A stretch of DNA of 64,000 nucleotides, taken from NCBI GenBank assembly GCA_964606855.1, contig CAZSHM010000001.1:62001-126000 (forward strand), in the 5' to 3' direction. How positions within the stretch are numbered: position 1 is the stretch's first letter; every line of letters begins with the position of its first letter. Below the pieces are notes generated by a model. It worked only from the letters and a program-made list of their open reading frames with translations, made no database searches and had not been told where the DNA came from. The position numbers and the translations under genes were made by a program. Shown piece by piece: positions 1 through 7,896 of this stretch. This DNA comes from UBA7185 sp964606855 (lineage in GTDB: Bacteria > Bacillota > Peptococcia > Peptococcales > Peptococcaceae).

Positions 1-1
1 G

Positions 2-1129
2 ACCTATCTGCCCGGCATGGAGGTGATCTCCTCCGACGTGATGGAGCGGGTCTGCGGCGCGGCCGCGGCCTATGATCCCGCGTCCTACACCGCGCGCGAC
101 GTGGAGCGGGCGCTCTCCCTGCCGCGCATCGACACCGAGGCCTACGGCGCGCTCCTCTCCCCCGCGGCGCAGCCCTATCTGGAGCAGATGGCGCGCAGAG
201 CCCAGGCGGAGACCCGGGCGCACTTCGGCAACTCGGTGTGTCTCTTCACGCCGCTCTACATCGCCAACTACTGCGAGAATTACTGCGTGTACTGCGGCTT
301 CAACTGCCACAACCATATCCGCCGCGCCAAACTGACGATGGAGGAGATCGAGGAGGAACTGCGGGCGATCGCCGGCACGGGCCTGCAGGAGATTTTGCTC
401 CTGACGGGCGAATCGCGCGGCGCTTCCGGCGTGGAGTATATCGGGGAGGCGGTCCGGCTGGCGGCGCGCTACTTCCGCAACGTGGGGGTGGAGATCTACC
501 CGCTCAACTCCGACGAGTATCGGTTCCTCCACCAGTGCGGCGCGGATTTTGTCTCGGTCTACCAGGAGACGTACGATCCGGAGCTGTACGCCGAAAAGCA
601 CCTGAGCGGGCACAAACGGGTTTATCCCTACCGGTTCTATGCGCAGGAGCGGGCGCTCCTGGGCGGGATGCGCGGCGTAGCCTTCGGCGCGCTCCTGGGC
701 CTGGGCGATTTCCGCAGGGACGCTTTCGCCGCCGGACTGCACGCCTACTATACGCAGCAGAAATACCCCCAGGCGGAGATTTCCTTCTCCTGCCCGCGGC
801 TGCGGCCCTACATCCACAACGCCGACAACAATCCGAACGATGTCCACGAGACGCAGCTCCTGCAGGTGATCCTCTCCTACAGGCTGTTCCTGCCCTACGC
901 GGGCATCACCATCTCCACCCGGGAGCGGGCGGGATTCCGCGACCACGCGGTGGAACTCTGCGCCACCAAGATCTCGGCCGGCGTCCATGTGGGCGTGGGC
1001 GGGCACGAGGCGCCGCAGAAGGGCGACGAGCAGTTTGAGATCTCCGATCCGCGCAGCGTGGAGCAGGTGGACGCCATGCTGCGCGCGCGCGGGCTGCAGC
1101 CGGTCTACATCGATTATCTGCGGGTGTAA
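2..1129 (+). CDS. thiH: 2-iminoacetate synthase ThiH, 5' partial
   Basis: Radical-SAM enzyme that cleaves tyrosine to give dehydroglycine for the thiazole moiety of thiamine. The radical-SAM cluster motif CENYCVYCGF (C-x3-C-x2-C) lies near nt 270-300, and the C-terminal part carries the ThiH pattern around ISTRERAGFRDHAV. The frame is open to the window edge and the codons before the first in-frame ATG (position 17) read YLPGM, which matches the interior of ThiH proteins, so the true start lies upstream and only a few N-terminal residues should be missing. The next gene starts 4 bases after the stop, so the two are probably one thiamine operon whose other members are outside the window. Confidence 0.93.
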   Translation, partial: TYLPGMEVISSDVMERVCGAAAAYDPASYTARDVERALSLPRIDTEAYGALLSPAAQPYLEQMARRAQAETRAHFGNSVCLFTPLYIANYCENYCVYCGFNCHNHIRRAKLTMEEIEEELRAIAGTGLQEILLLTGESRGASGVEYIGEAVRLAARYFRNVGVEIYPLNSDEYRFLHQCGADFVSVYQETYDPELYAEKHLSGHKRVYPYRFYAQERALLGGMRGVAFGALLGLGDFRRDAFAAGLHAYYTQQKYPQAEISFSCPRLRPYIHNADNNPNDVHETQLLQVILSYRLFLPYAGITISTRERAGFRDHAVELCATKISAGVHVGVGGHEAPQKGDEQFEISDPRSVEQVDAMLRARGLQPVYIDYLRV

Positions 1130-1133
1130 GGCC

Positions 1134-1706
1134 ATGGAAATTCTCGCGGTGACCGACAGAAAGCAGTGTAGGGGAGATTTCCAGCGGCAGCTGGCGCGGC
1201 TGGCCGCCTCCGGCGTGGCGGCGATTCTCCTGCGGGAGAAGGATCTGCCGCGGGAGGCCTATCTGGAGCTGGCGCGCGCCTGCCGGGCGACCCTCCGGGG
1301 GACGGGGGTTCCTCTCATCGTCACCCACGATCCGGAGGCAGCGCGCCGGCTGGGGATCAGCGCGGTGCAGCTCTCCTTCGCGCAGATGGCATCGCTGCAC
1401 GGCACACTGGGGGATTTTTCGCGGGTTCTGGTTTCCATCCACAGCGTGGCGGAGGCGGAGCAGGCGGCGCGCTGGGGCGCCGGCGGCCTCATTGCCGGGC
1501 ATATCTTCGCCACCGACTGCAAACGGGGCCTTGCACCGCGCGGGATTGCGTTCCTGCGGGAGGTCTGCGGAGCGGTTCCGCTGCCTGTCTACGCGATCGG
1601 CGGCGTGACGGGGGAGACGTGGCCGCTCTTGGCGCAGACCGGCGCCGCGGGCGCCTGCGTGATGAGCCGTGCCATGGCGGAGGGACCGTTTTTCTGGCAG
1701 GCGTGA
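1134..1706 (+). CDS. ThiE/TenI family protein (thiamine phosphate synthase-like or thiazole tautomerase)
   Basis: 190-residue TIM-barrel protein of the ThiE/TenI superfamily, directly behind thiH. Recognisable elements are LLREKDL near residue 30, GHIFATDCKRGLAPRG near 122-137 and YAIGGV near 153. Several residues used by true ThiE are changed: the Gln of the QLREK motif is Leu, the pyrophosphate-loop INDR is replaced by VTHDP, and the HLGQ(E/D)D stretch is AVQLSFAQ. The GHIF-TDCKRG form resembles TenI, the thiazole tautomerase, more than ThiE. Either role fits a thiamine operon. It is also shorter than typical ThiE (about 210). Start is the ATG 4 bases after the thiH stop. Confidence 0.75.
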   Translation: MEILAVTDRKQCRGDFQRQLARLAASGVAAILLREKDLPREAYLELARACRATLRGTGVPLIVTHDPEAARRLGISAVQLSFAQMASLHGTLGDFSRVLVSIHSVAEAEQAARWGAGGLIAGHIFATDCKRGLAPRGIAFLREVCGAVPLPVYAIGGVTGETWPLLAQTGAAGACVMSRAMAEGPFFWQA

Positions 1707-1772
1707 GAGATCCGAGGCGCGGTCCCGGCGGAAAAATTTTGTGAATTTCCGCCGAATCGGCGGCAAAAACGG

Positions 1773-1801
1773 TTGACAAAAGAGGCGCGAGGGATTAAAC
1801 T
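1773..1801 (+). promoter_or_regulatory. sigma-A promoter of tRNA-Pro
   Basis: TTGACA at 1773-1778 and TAAACT at 1796-1801, 17-base spacer. It lies about 65 bases upstream of the tRNA. Inverted repeats at 1728-1752 and 1749-1764 sit just upstream, after the thiE-like stop, with no T-run. Confidence 0.6.
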
Positions 1802-1865
1802 ATAGAAGTTGTGTTGCACAGACTCTGCGGAAAGGCGGAGAGCGATGTGCCGCCAACTTCGATTG

Positions 1866-1942
1866 CGGGATGTGGCGCAGCTTGGTAGCGCGATTGCTTC
1901 GGGAGCAATAGGCCGCAGGTTCAAATCCTGTCATCCCGACCA
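1866..1942 (+). tRNA. tRNA-Pro (anticodon CGG)
   Basis: Complete 77-nt cloverleaf. Acceptor arm CGGGATG (1866-1872) pairs with CATCCCG (1932-1938), followed by discriminator A and an encoded CCA (1940-1942). The anticodon stem ATTGC/GCAAT encloses the loop TTCGGGA, giving anticodon CGG (reads CCG, Pro). The T arm GCAGG-TTCAAAT-CCTGT is canonical apart from one G-U pair. Confidence 0.96.
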
Positions 1943-1985
1943 CTCTAAAAGGCTTCGTTGCGTGGGTTCTCTGGGCAGAGTGCAG

Positions 1986-2016
1986 GCGCATGCGGGGCTT
2001 TTTTTCATGCGCTTTT
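1986..2016 (+). terminator. probable terminator after tRNA-Pro
   Basis: Stem GCGCATG (1986-1992) with CATGCGC (2006-2012), then TTTT; the loop also holds seven T. No gene is seen in 1943-2249 apart from this hairpin and the trkA promoter region. Confidence 0.5.
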
Positions 2017-2157
2017 GCGCGCCGCCGGAGGCTGTGCGCCGCGGAGTTCAAACCGCTCCGCCGGAAGCGCAGGGTAAGCGCTGTCGTAATACCATCTTTG
2101 CGAAAATTTTTGGAAAAGTTTTGGAAAAATCAGCGGCGCAAAGTCCGCCGCAGGTGC

Positions 2158-2163
2158 TATAAT
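2158..2163 (+). promoter_or_regulatory. -10 element upstream of trkA
   Basis: Perfect TATAAT 87 bases before the trkA ATG. No good -35 hexamer at 16-18 bases spacing, so it is either weak or activator-dependent. Confidence 0.4.
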
Positions 2164-2249
2164 AAGAGCGCAGCAATTTTTGATACGAAGGCGGCGGGCG
2201 GAGAGACGCCCGGTGTGCGGGGGGATCGCCCCGGAGAGAGGTGGAGCGG

Positions 2250-3590
2250 ATGCGTGCGGTGATCATAGGCGCGGGCAAGATCGGCTACAATATCGCGCAG
2301 ACCTTGTCCCAGGAGGGGCATGACGTGATCGTGATCGAGAAGGATGAGGACCGACAGCAGGTGGTGGAGGAGAATCTGGATGTGCAGTCGATGCTGGGCA
2401 ACGGCGCCGATTCGCGGCTTCTGGAGAGCATCGACATCGCCTCGGCCGATCTGCTCATCGCGGTGACGGAGAATGACGAGCTCAACATGCTGGCCTGTAT
2501 GCTCGCGGGCCAGTACGGGGTGAAAAAGACGGTGGCGCGGGTGCGAAAACCGGAGTACGACCGCAACAATAAGCTGGCGCAGAACCCTGCCCTCAACATC
2601 GACCTCATGATCAATCCCGAGCGCGTCGCCGCCGCGGAGATCGCCAAGATCATCTCCGTGCCGGAGGCCATGGACGTGAACTACTACGCCAAAGGGACGA
2701 TCACACTCCTGGAGCTGCTGGTGGAGGAGAACAACCCCTGCATCGACCGTGCCCTGAAGGAGCTGCGCGGGCAGCACCACTTCCTTGTGGCGGCCATCCT
2801 GCGCGGAGGCACGCTGATCATCCCGCGCGGGGATGACCGGATCTTTCTGGGCGACCGCATCTTTGTCATCGGCCGCACCGACGAGATGCGGGAGATTGAG
2901 AAGGTGCTGGGCTTTCACCGGCAGACGGTGCGCACGGTGATGCTGATCGGCGGCAGCCGGGTGGCCTATTATCTGGCGCGCCTCCTGGAAAAGCAGGGGC
3001 TGGAGGTCAAGATCATCGAGAAGGATTACGAGCACTGCAAGTATCTGGCGGGCCTCTTGGAGGAGGCCATCATCCTCAACGGCGACGGCGGCGACATCGA
3101 TCTTCTGCAGGACGAGGGCGTGCAGGATGTCGATCTCTTCGCGGCGCTGACGGAGGATGACAAGCTGAACGTGCTGGTGTCGCTGATGGCCAAGCGGCTC
3201 GGCGCCGGAAAGACGATCGCCCAGGTGCGGCGTTCCGACTACCTGCCGCTCATCGAGGCTGTGGGCGTCGATATCGCCGTGAGCCCGCGGATCCTGGCGG
3301 CGGAGGCGGTGCTGCGCTTCGTGCGCAACAGTGAGTTCTTGTCCCTGAGCATCCTGGAGAAGGGTTCCGCCGAGGTCTATGAGATCATCGTGCAGAGCTC
3401 GATGAAGCGCCTGACGGGGCGGCCCCTCAAGCATCTGGGTCTGCCGCGCGGCATTCTCATCGGGGCGCGCTTTCGCGACAACGATGCCGTCATCCCATCC
3501 GGCGACGACGTGCTGGAGCCGGGCGACCGGATCATCGTCTTCGCGGCGGCGTCCATGGTGCGCAAGGCGGAGCGGCTGATGCGCGACTGA
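2250..3590 (+). CDS. trkA: Trk/Ktr potassium uptake regulator TrkA (two RCK domains)
   Basis: 446-residue cytosolic gating subunit of a Trk-type K+ transporter. It carries two RCK_N Rossmann folds, each followed by an RCK_C domain. The first begins VIIGAGKIGYNIAQ (residues about 4-17) with acidic IEKDEDR after strand 2, as expected for NAD(H)/ATP binding. The second starts near residue 233 as VMLIGGSRVAYYLARLL and has a less canonical glycine loop. I chose the ATG at 2250 because AGAGAGGTGG lies 7-15 bases upstream; a GTG at 2241 would overlap that ribosome-binding site. Its partners are the two trkH genes at 6358 and 7893, separated from it by an unrelated three-gene cassette. Confidence 0.93.
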   Translation: MRAVIIGAGKIGYNIAQTLSQEGHDVIVIEKDEDRQQVVEENLDVQSMLGNGADSRLLESIDIASADLLIAVTENDELNMLACMLAGQYGVKKTVARVRKPEYDRNNKLAQNPALNIDLMINPERVAAAEIAKIISVPEAMDVNYYAKGTITLLELLVEENNPCIDRALKELRGQHHFLVAAILRGGTLIIPRGDDRIFLGDRIFVIGRTDEMREIEKVLGFHRQTVRTVMLIGGSRVAYYLARLLEKQGLEVKIIEKDYEHCKYLAGLLEEAIILNGDGGDIDLLQDEGVQDVDLFAALTEDDKLNVLVSLMAKRLGAGKTIAQVRRSDYLPLIEAVGVDIAVSPRILAAEAVLRFVRNSEFLSLSILEKGSAEVYEIIVQSSMKRLTGRPLKHLGLPRGILIGARFRDNDAVIPSGDDVLEPGDRIIVFAAASMVRKAERLMRD

Positions 3591-3656
3591 GGCGCGCGGG
3601 CCGCTCGGCGCGGAATCGAATCCCGCCGCGGCATACAGAATATTGGAGAAAAGACT

Positions 3657-4340
3657 ATGTGGAATCAGGCAATCAATTTCCCCGCCGCGGGCAGGGCGGC
3701 AACGCTCTATCTGCCGCGGCGGGCCGGGGCGCCGCTGATCGTGCTGCACAATTTTTCCGAGAGCGGGGACGGCGTCATCCGGGCCATGCGCGACGTCGGC
3801 TGCGCGGACGGCGCCATCCTCTGCATCAGCAAGCTGAACTGGGACCAGGATATGACGCCCTGGTACTGCCCGCCGCTTGCGGAGAACGACACGCCCTGCA
3901 CGGGCGGCGCGGACGCCTATCTGCGGATCCTGCTGGAGGAAATCCTGCCGGCGGCGCTGTCCCGGCTGGAGGGCAGGCCCGCGTTCCTCGGGATCGCGGG
4001 GTATTCGCTGGCCGGGCTCTTCGCGCTGTACGCGATGTGCCAGACGGATTGTTTCTCGCGCGTGGCGAGCATGTCCGGCTCCCTGTGGTTCCCCGATTTT
4101 GTGGAATACGCGGAATCCCATGCCCCCGAGCGTCCGCCGGAGCGGATCTATCTCTCGCTCGGGGATGAGGAGGCCAGGACGCGGCATCCGCTTTTGCGGA
4201 CCGTGCGGGAGAACACGGAGCGGCTCGCGGCACACTACCGCGGGCTCGGCATCCCGACGGAGTGCGTGTGGAACCCGGGCAATCATTTTCAGGATGCGGC
4301 ACTCCGCAGTGCGAAAGGCATTGCGGCACTGCTGGCGTGA
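3657..4340 (+). CDS. alpha/beta-hydrolase, Fes/IroE-type esterase family
   Basis: 227-residue predicted serine esterase without a signal peptide. The nucleophile elbow is GYSLAG with Ser117 (residues 115-120). A likely acid is Asp170 in LSLGDEEA and the likely base is His210 in NPGNHFQD, giving a Ser-Asp-His order typical of the putative-esterase family (PF00756) that includes enterochelin esterase-like enzymes. RBS GGAG lies before the ATG. It is followed after 15 bases by a stand-alone adenylation enzyme and then a GNAT, so it probably releases or modifies the product of that small cassette. The true substrate cannot be read from sequence. Confidence 0.8.
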   Translation: MWNQAINFPAAGRAATLYLPRRAGAPLIVLHNFSESGDGVIRAMRDVGCADGAILCISKLNWDQDMTPWYCPPLAENDTPCTGGADAYLRILLEEILPAALSRLEGRPAFLGIAGYSLAGLFALYAMCQTDCFSRVASMSGSLWFPDFVEYAESHAPERPPERIYLSLGDEEARTRHPLLRTVRENTERLAAHYRGLGIPTECVWNPGNHFQDAALRSAKGIAALLA

Positions 4341-4355
4341 AGGAGCGGAAAAACC

Positions 4356-5825
4356 ATGGAAAATACAATCTACGGAACCTTTATGCAGGTTGTCCGGGAC
4401 AATCCCCGGCAGCCCGCCGTGCTGGAGAACAACCGGACGCTGACGTTTGCCGAGCTCTCCGGCATGGCCGACGCGATCGCCAACACGTTCCCGGAGGATG
4501 TGCGTGCCGTCGGCGTCGTCATGACACACCGCGCGGAGATGATCGCCGCGCTTCTGGCGGTTCTCAAATGCGGGGCGATGTTTGTCCCGGCGGAGCCGAC
4601 GTTTCCTATCGGCCGAATCCGCTACATGATGGAGGAGGCGAAGGTCGATTTTGTGCTCACGGATCTGCAGTTTGCCGCCAAGCTGGACGGACTGCCGCTG
4701 GAGTTCACGGACTGCAAGATCTGCGAAGCGAAGGCGGAGACGCCGGGGCGCGTCTATCCTCGGGCCCCGCAGTCCCTCGCCTATGTGCTGTACACGTCCG
4801 GTACGACGGGGCGGCCGAAGGGCGTCTCCGTCACGAACGCGAATGTGTGCCACTACGCGCGGGCTTTCCACGGCGAGTTCGCGAACGGGCCGGGGGACCG
4901 CATGCTGCAGTATTCGGTGTGCTCCTTCGATATCTTTATCGAGGAGGTGTTCGCCAGCCTTTTGAACGGCGCGGCCGTCGCCATCCCTTCCGATGAGGAC
5001 AAAGCGGACATCCGGAGCCTCATGGCCTTCGTCGAGCGGCATGGCGTCACCATGGTCTCGGGCTTCCCCTACCTGCTCGCGGAGATGAATCATCTCGAGT
5101 CACTCCCCCGCTCCCTCCGGCTGCTCATCAGCGGCGGCGATGTGCTGCGCGGGAACTATGTGGACCGGCTGGTGGATAAGGTGCCGGTCTACAACACCTA
5201 TGGCCCCTCCGAGACGACCGTCTGCGCCGCGTATTACCGCTGCAGCGGCGGCACCGTGCTGGAGGACGGGACCTACCCGATCGGCAGGCCGGTGCGGGGC
5301 GCCGCGATCCGCATCCTGGATGCGGAGGGGAATGCGCTGCCCGACGGCGAGGCAGGCGAAATCTGCATCTTTGGCGACGGCGTGTCCCAAGGATACATCG
5401 GCGACCACGCGGAGGAGAACAAGGCGTTCGTCCGGCTGCCGAACGGGGAGCGGATGTATCGCAGCGGCGACCTGGGCTATGTGCTGCCGGACGGCAACCT
5501 GGCCTTTCTGCACCGCAAGGATACGCAGATCATGATCTACGGCAAGCGCGTGGAGATTATGGAGGTGGAATCCAGGCTCTACCAGTGCAGCGGCGTGAAG
5601 CAGGCGCTCGTGCGCGCCTTCACGGATGAGCACGGCCTGTCCTACATGGTCGCCTATATCGTGCCGGAGCGGGAGGACCTGAAGGTGTCCGAGGTGCGGG
5701 AGGAACTCTCCCACAATCTGGTCGATTTTATGATCCCGGAGTTTTTTGTGAAGATGCCGTCCATCCCGCTCAACACCAGCGGGAAGCCGGATATGAGCAA
5801 AATGCCGGTTGTGCTGAAAGCGTGA
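4356..5825 (+). CDS. stand-alone amino-acid adenylation enzyme (NRPS A-domain/DltA-like)
   Basis: 489-residue ANL-superfamily adenylate-forming enzyme. Core motifs seen are A3 YTSGTTGRPKG (146-156), FDIFIEEVF with the substrate-anchoring Asp192, A5 YNTYGPSETTV (279-289), A7 YRSGDLG (368-374), a hinge near HRKDTQIMIYGKRVE (386-400), and a C-terminal A10-like NTSGKPDM with Lys477. All residues needed for adenylation seem present. There is no fused carrier, condensation or thioesterase domain, and no separate carrier-protein gene in view; DltA would normally sit with dltBCD, which are absent. The flanking esterase and GNAT suggest a compact aminoacyl or acyl modification pathway. Product unknown. 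Confidence 0.88.
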   Translation: MENTIYGTFMQVVRDNPRQPAVLENNRTLTFAELSGMADAIANTFPEDVRAVGVVMTHRAEMIAALLAVLKCGAMFVPAEPTFPIGRIRYMMEEAKVDFVLTDLQFAAKLDGLPLEFTDCKICEAKAETPGRVYPRAPQSLAYVLYTSGTTGRPKGVSVTNANVCHYARAFHGEFANGPGDRMLQYSVCSFDIFIEEVFASLLNGAAVAIPSDEDKADIRSLMAFVERHGVTMVSGFPYLLAEMNHLESLPRSLRLLISGGDVLRGNYVDRLVDKVPVYNTYGPSETTVCAAYYRCSGGTVLEDGTYPIGRPVRGAAIRILDAEGNALPDGEAGEICIFGDGVSQGYIGDHAEENKAFVRLPNGERMYRSGDLGYVLPDGNLAFLHRKDTQIMIYGKRVEIMEVESRLYQCSGVKQALVRAFTDEHGLSYMVAYIVPEREDLKVSEVREELSHNLVDFMIPEFFVKMPSIPLNTSGKPDMSKMPVVLKA

Positions 5826-5830
5826 GGCGG

Positions 5831-6298
5831 ATGGAGATCACCATTGAGCGCGTCACGCCGGAGGAGGCGCCGCTGCTCTTGGAATGGCGGATGCGCGTGC
5901 TGCGGGAGGTCTTTGCCGATCACGGGGATGCGGATTGGGAGTCGATCCGAAGCGGCAACGAGGCCTATTATGCGGTGCATCTGGCGGATGGAACCCACGT
6001 CGCCTGCTTTGCCCGCGACGAAGCGGGGCGAATTGTGGGCTGCGGCGGGATCTGCTACCAGCAGGAACTTCCGTCGCCCGACAATCCGCGCGGCGGATGC
6101 GGTTATCTGATGAATATCTTCACGATCCCGGAACTGCGGGGCAGGGGGATCGGCAAAAAAATCGTCGCCTATCTGGTTGCGGATGCCAAGGCCAGGCATA
6201 CGGAAAAAATTTACCTGGAGAGTTCAGAGGCGGCGAAGCGGATGTATATGCGTCTGGGGTTCCGGCCCATGCGGGACTACTATAAACTGGAGGGCTAG
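5831..6298 (+). CDS. GNAT family N-acetyltransferase
   Basis: 155-residue GCN5-related acyltransferase. Motif A for acetyl-CoA pyrophosphate binding is visible as RGRGIGKKIV near residues 106-115, preceded by the beta-4 strand YLMNIFTIPE, and followed by motif B ESSEAAKRMYMRLGFRPM. The start could instead be the GTG at 5822, which overlaps the adenylation-gene stop in GTGA fashion; I prefer ATG 5831 because the preceding GAGGCGG can serve as RBS. Translationally linked to the adenylation gene. Likely acetylates the amine of the cassette product or donor; substrate unknown. Confidence 0.85.
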   Translation: MEITIERVTPEEAPLLLEWRMRVLREVFADHGDADWESIRSGNEAYYAVHLADGTHVACFARDEAGRIVGCGGICYQQELPSPDNPRGGCGYLMNIFTIPELRGRGIGKKIVAYLVADAKARHTEKIYLESSEAAKRMYMRLGFRPMRDYYKLEG

Positions 6299-6357
6299 GC
6301 GAGGCGTCCCCGCCGGTGTGCCGGACGCGGCGATTGTTCTGGAGGAGGGGGTGCGCG

Positions 6358-7896
6358 ATGGGGAAGCGCTACGTCATCAGCGGGATCGGATTCCTCCTGC
6401 TGATCGTCGGCTGCAGTATGCTGCTGCCGGCTGCGGCGGGACTCTATTTCGGAGAGGCGGAGTATGCGGCTTTCCTGCAGTCCGCCGCGGTGACGCTGAT
6501 GGCGGGGCTGGCGCTTGCGGCCGTCGGGCAGGCGGGGCAGAAGCGCAGACGGCGCGTCGGCCTGGTGGACAGCTATGCGCTCGTGGTCTACGGCTGGCTG
6601 GCGTCGGCGCTTTTCGCCATGCTGCCCTATCTCTTCTCCGGAACGCTGCATGGCATCACAGACGCCTTCTTTGAGACGATGTCCGGGCTCACCACCGTGA
6701 GTGCCACGGTGATCCGCGATGTAGAGCAGACGGCGCGCTGTGTGCTGCTCTGGCGCAGCCTGACGCAGTGGCTGGGCGGCATGGGCCTGCTGGTGCTCTT
6801 TGTCGCGCTCCTGTCCAACCAGGGCGGCGCGGCGCAGCTCTTCCGGGCGGAGAGCGCGGGGCCGGTCAAAAACAGGCTGACGCCGCGCATCGCCGATACA
6901 GCCCGCAGCCTGTGGTTTATCTATCTCGGCAACACGCTCGCCGTGATCGCGCTCTATCTCTTGGGCGGCATGGGCCTGTTCGATGCGGTGAATCATGCCT
7001 TCTCCGTCATCGCCACCGGCGGTTTCTCAACCCGGAACGGCAGCATCGGCGCTTATGACAGCCCCATCCTCGACTGGATCACGGTGATCGCGATGTTCCT
7101 GGCGGGTGTGAACTATGCGCTCTACTTTCATATGCTGCGCAGCAGAAGTCTGCGCTGCTTTTGGCAGAGCCTGGAATTCCGCGTCTATCTGGGCGTGGCC
7201 CTGGGGGCGACGCTCCTGGAGGTCTGTCTGATCGCGCCCGGCTACGGCTATCACTGGGGCGAGGCTCTGCGCTACGGCGCGTTCCAGGTTGTCTCCATCC
7301 TCACCACCACGGGGCTGGTGAACTGTGATTTTGAGCAGTGGGTGCCGCCGGCGCAGCTGGTGCTGCTCCTCTTGATGCTCTGCGGGGCCTGCGCGGGCTC
7401 CACCTCCAGCGGGATCAAGATCGACCGCTACGTGATTCTGGCCCGCAAGGCGAAGCAGGAGGTTCTCCGCTTCCTCCATCCGCGCATGGTGACGCGGCTC
7501 AAGTCCAATGGGCGCCTGGTGGAGGACGAGGTGGTTCTGAGCGCGCTCACGTTTTTTTACATCTATCTCCTGCTGGTCGCGGCGGGGACGTATCTCATCT
7601 GCCTTTTTGGCGCCGACATCCGCACTTCCCTGAGCGCGGTGCTGAGCTGTCTGGGCGGCGTGGGCGGCCCCACCTTCGGCGCCTGGGGCCCTACGGAGAC
7701 CTACGCCGCCGCGCCCGCCGCGGCCAAGTGGGTGCTGGTCGTGCTCATGCTGGCGGGCAGGCTGGAGCTCTACACGCTGCTGGTGCTCCTGCTCCCGCTG
7801 GGCCGCGTGCGCAGACGCCGCGCCCGCGCGGAAAAGCAGGATTTTGAGGCCATGGAGGAGGATGCCGTGGTGGAACCGATGGTGAGGGACAAATGA
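6358..7896 (+). CDS. trkH: TrkH-type cation transporter, copy 1 (Ser in filter loop 1)
   Basis: 512-residue membrane subunit of a Trk/Ktr cation transporter, with the four M-P-M repeats. Pore loops: P1 SGLTTVSATV, P2 SVIATGGFST, P3 SILTTTGLVNC, P4 CLGGVGGPTFG. The filter glycine of P1, normally TTTGAT or similar, is Ser115 (codon 6700-6702), and P4 has one extra residue compared with copy 2. In plant HKT transporters Ser at this position goes with Na+ selectivity. Start is the ATG with GGAGGAGGGG upstream. It overlaps the next trkH by 4 bases (ATGA), so the two are co-translated. TrkA at 2250 is the likely gating partner. Confidence 0.92.
   Translation: MGKRYVISGIGFLLLIVGCSMLLPAAAGLYFGEAEYAAFLQSAAVTLMAGLALAAVGQAGQKRRRRVGLVDSYALVVYGWLASALFAMLPYLFSGTLHGITDAFFETMSGLTTVSATVIRDVEQTARCVLLWRSLTQWLGGMGLLVLFVALLSNQGGAAQLFRAESAGPVKNRLTPRIADTARSLWFIYLGNTLAVIALYLLGGMGLFDAVNHAFSVIATGGFSTRNGSIGAYDSPILDWITVIAMFLAGVNYALYFHMLRSRSLRCFWQSLEFRVYLGVALGATLLEVCLIAPGYGYHWGEALRYGAFQVVSILTTTGLVNCDFEQWVPPAQLVLLLLMLCGACAGSTSSGIKIDRYVILARKAKQEVLRFLHPRMVTRLKSNGRLVEDEVVLSALTFFYIYLLLVAAGTYLICLFGADIRTSLSAVLSCLGGVGGPTFGAWGPTETYAAAPAAAKWVLVVLMLAGRLELYTLLVLLLPLGRVRRRRARAEKQDFEAMEEDAVVEPMVRDK

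Noticed and set aside
2157..5093. 978-codon open frame on the minus strand
   Set aside because: It spans trkA, the esterase and part of the adenylation gene in antisense; Arg/His/Leu-rich, no RBS, a shadow of high GC third positions.
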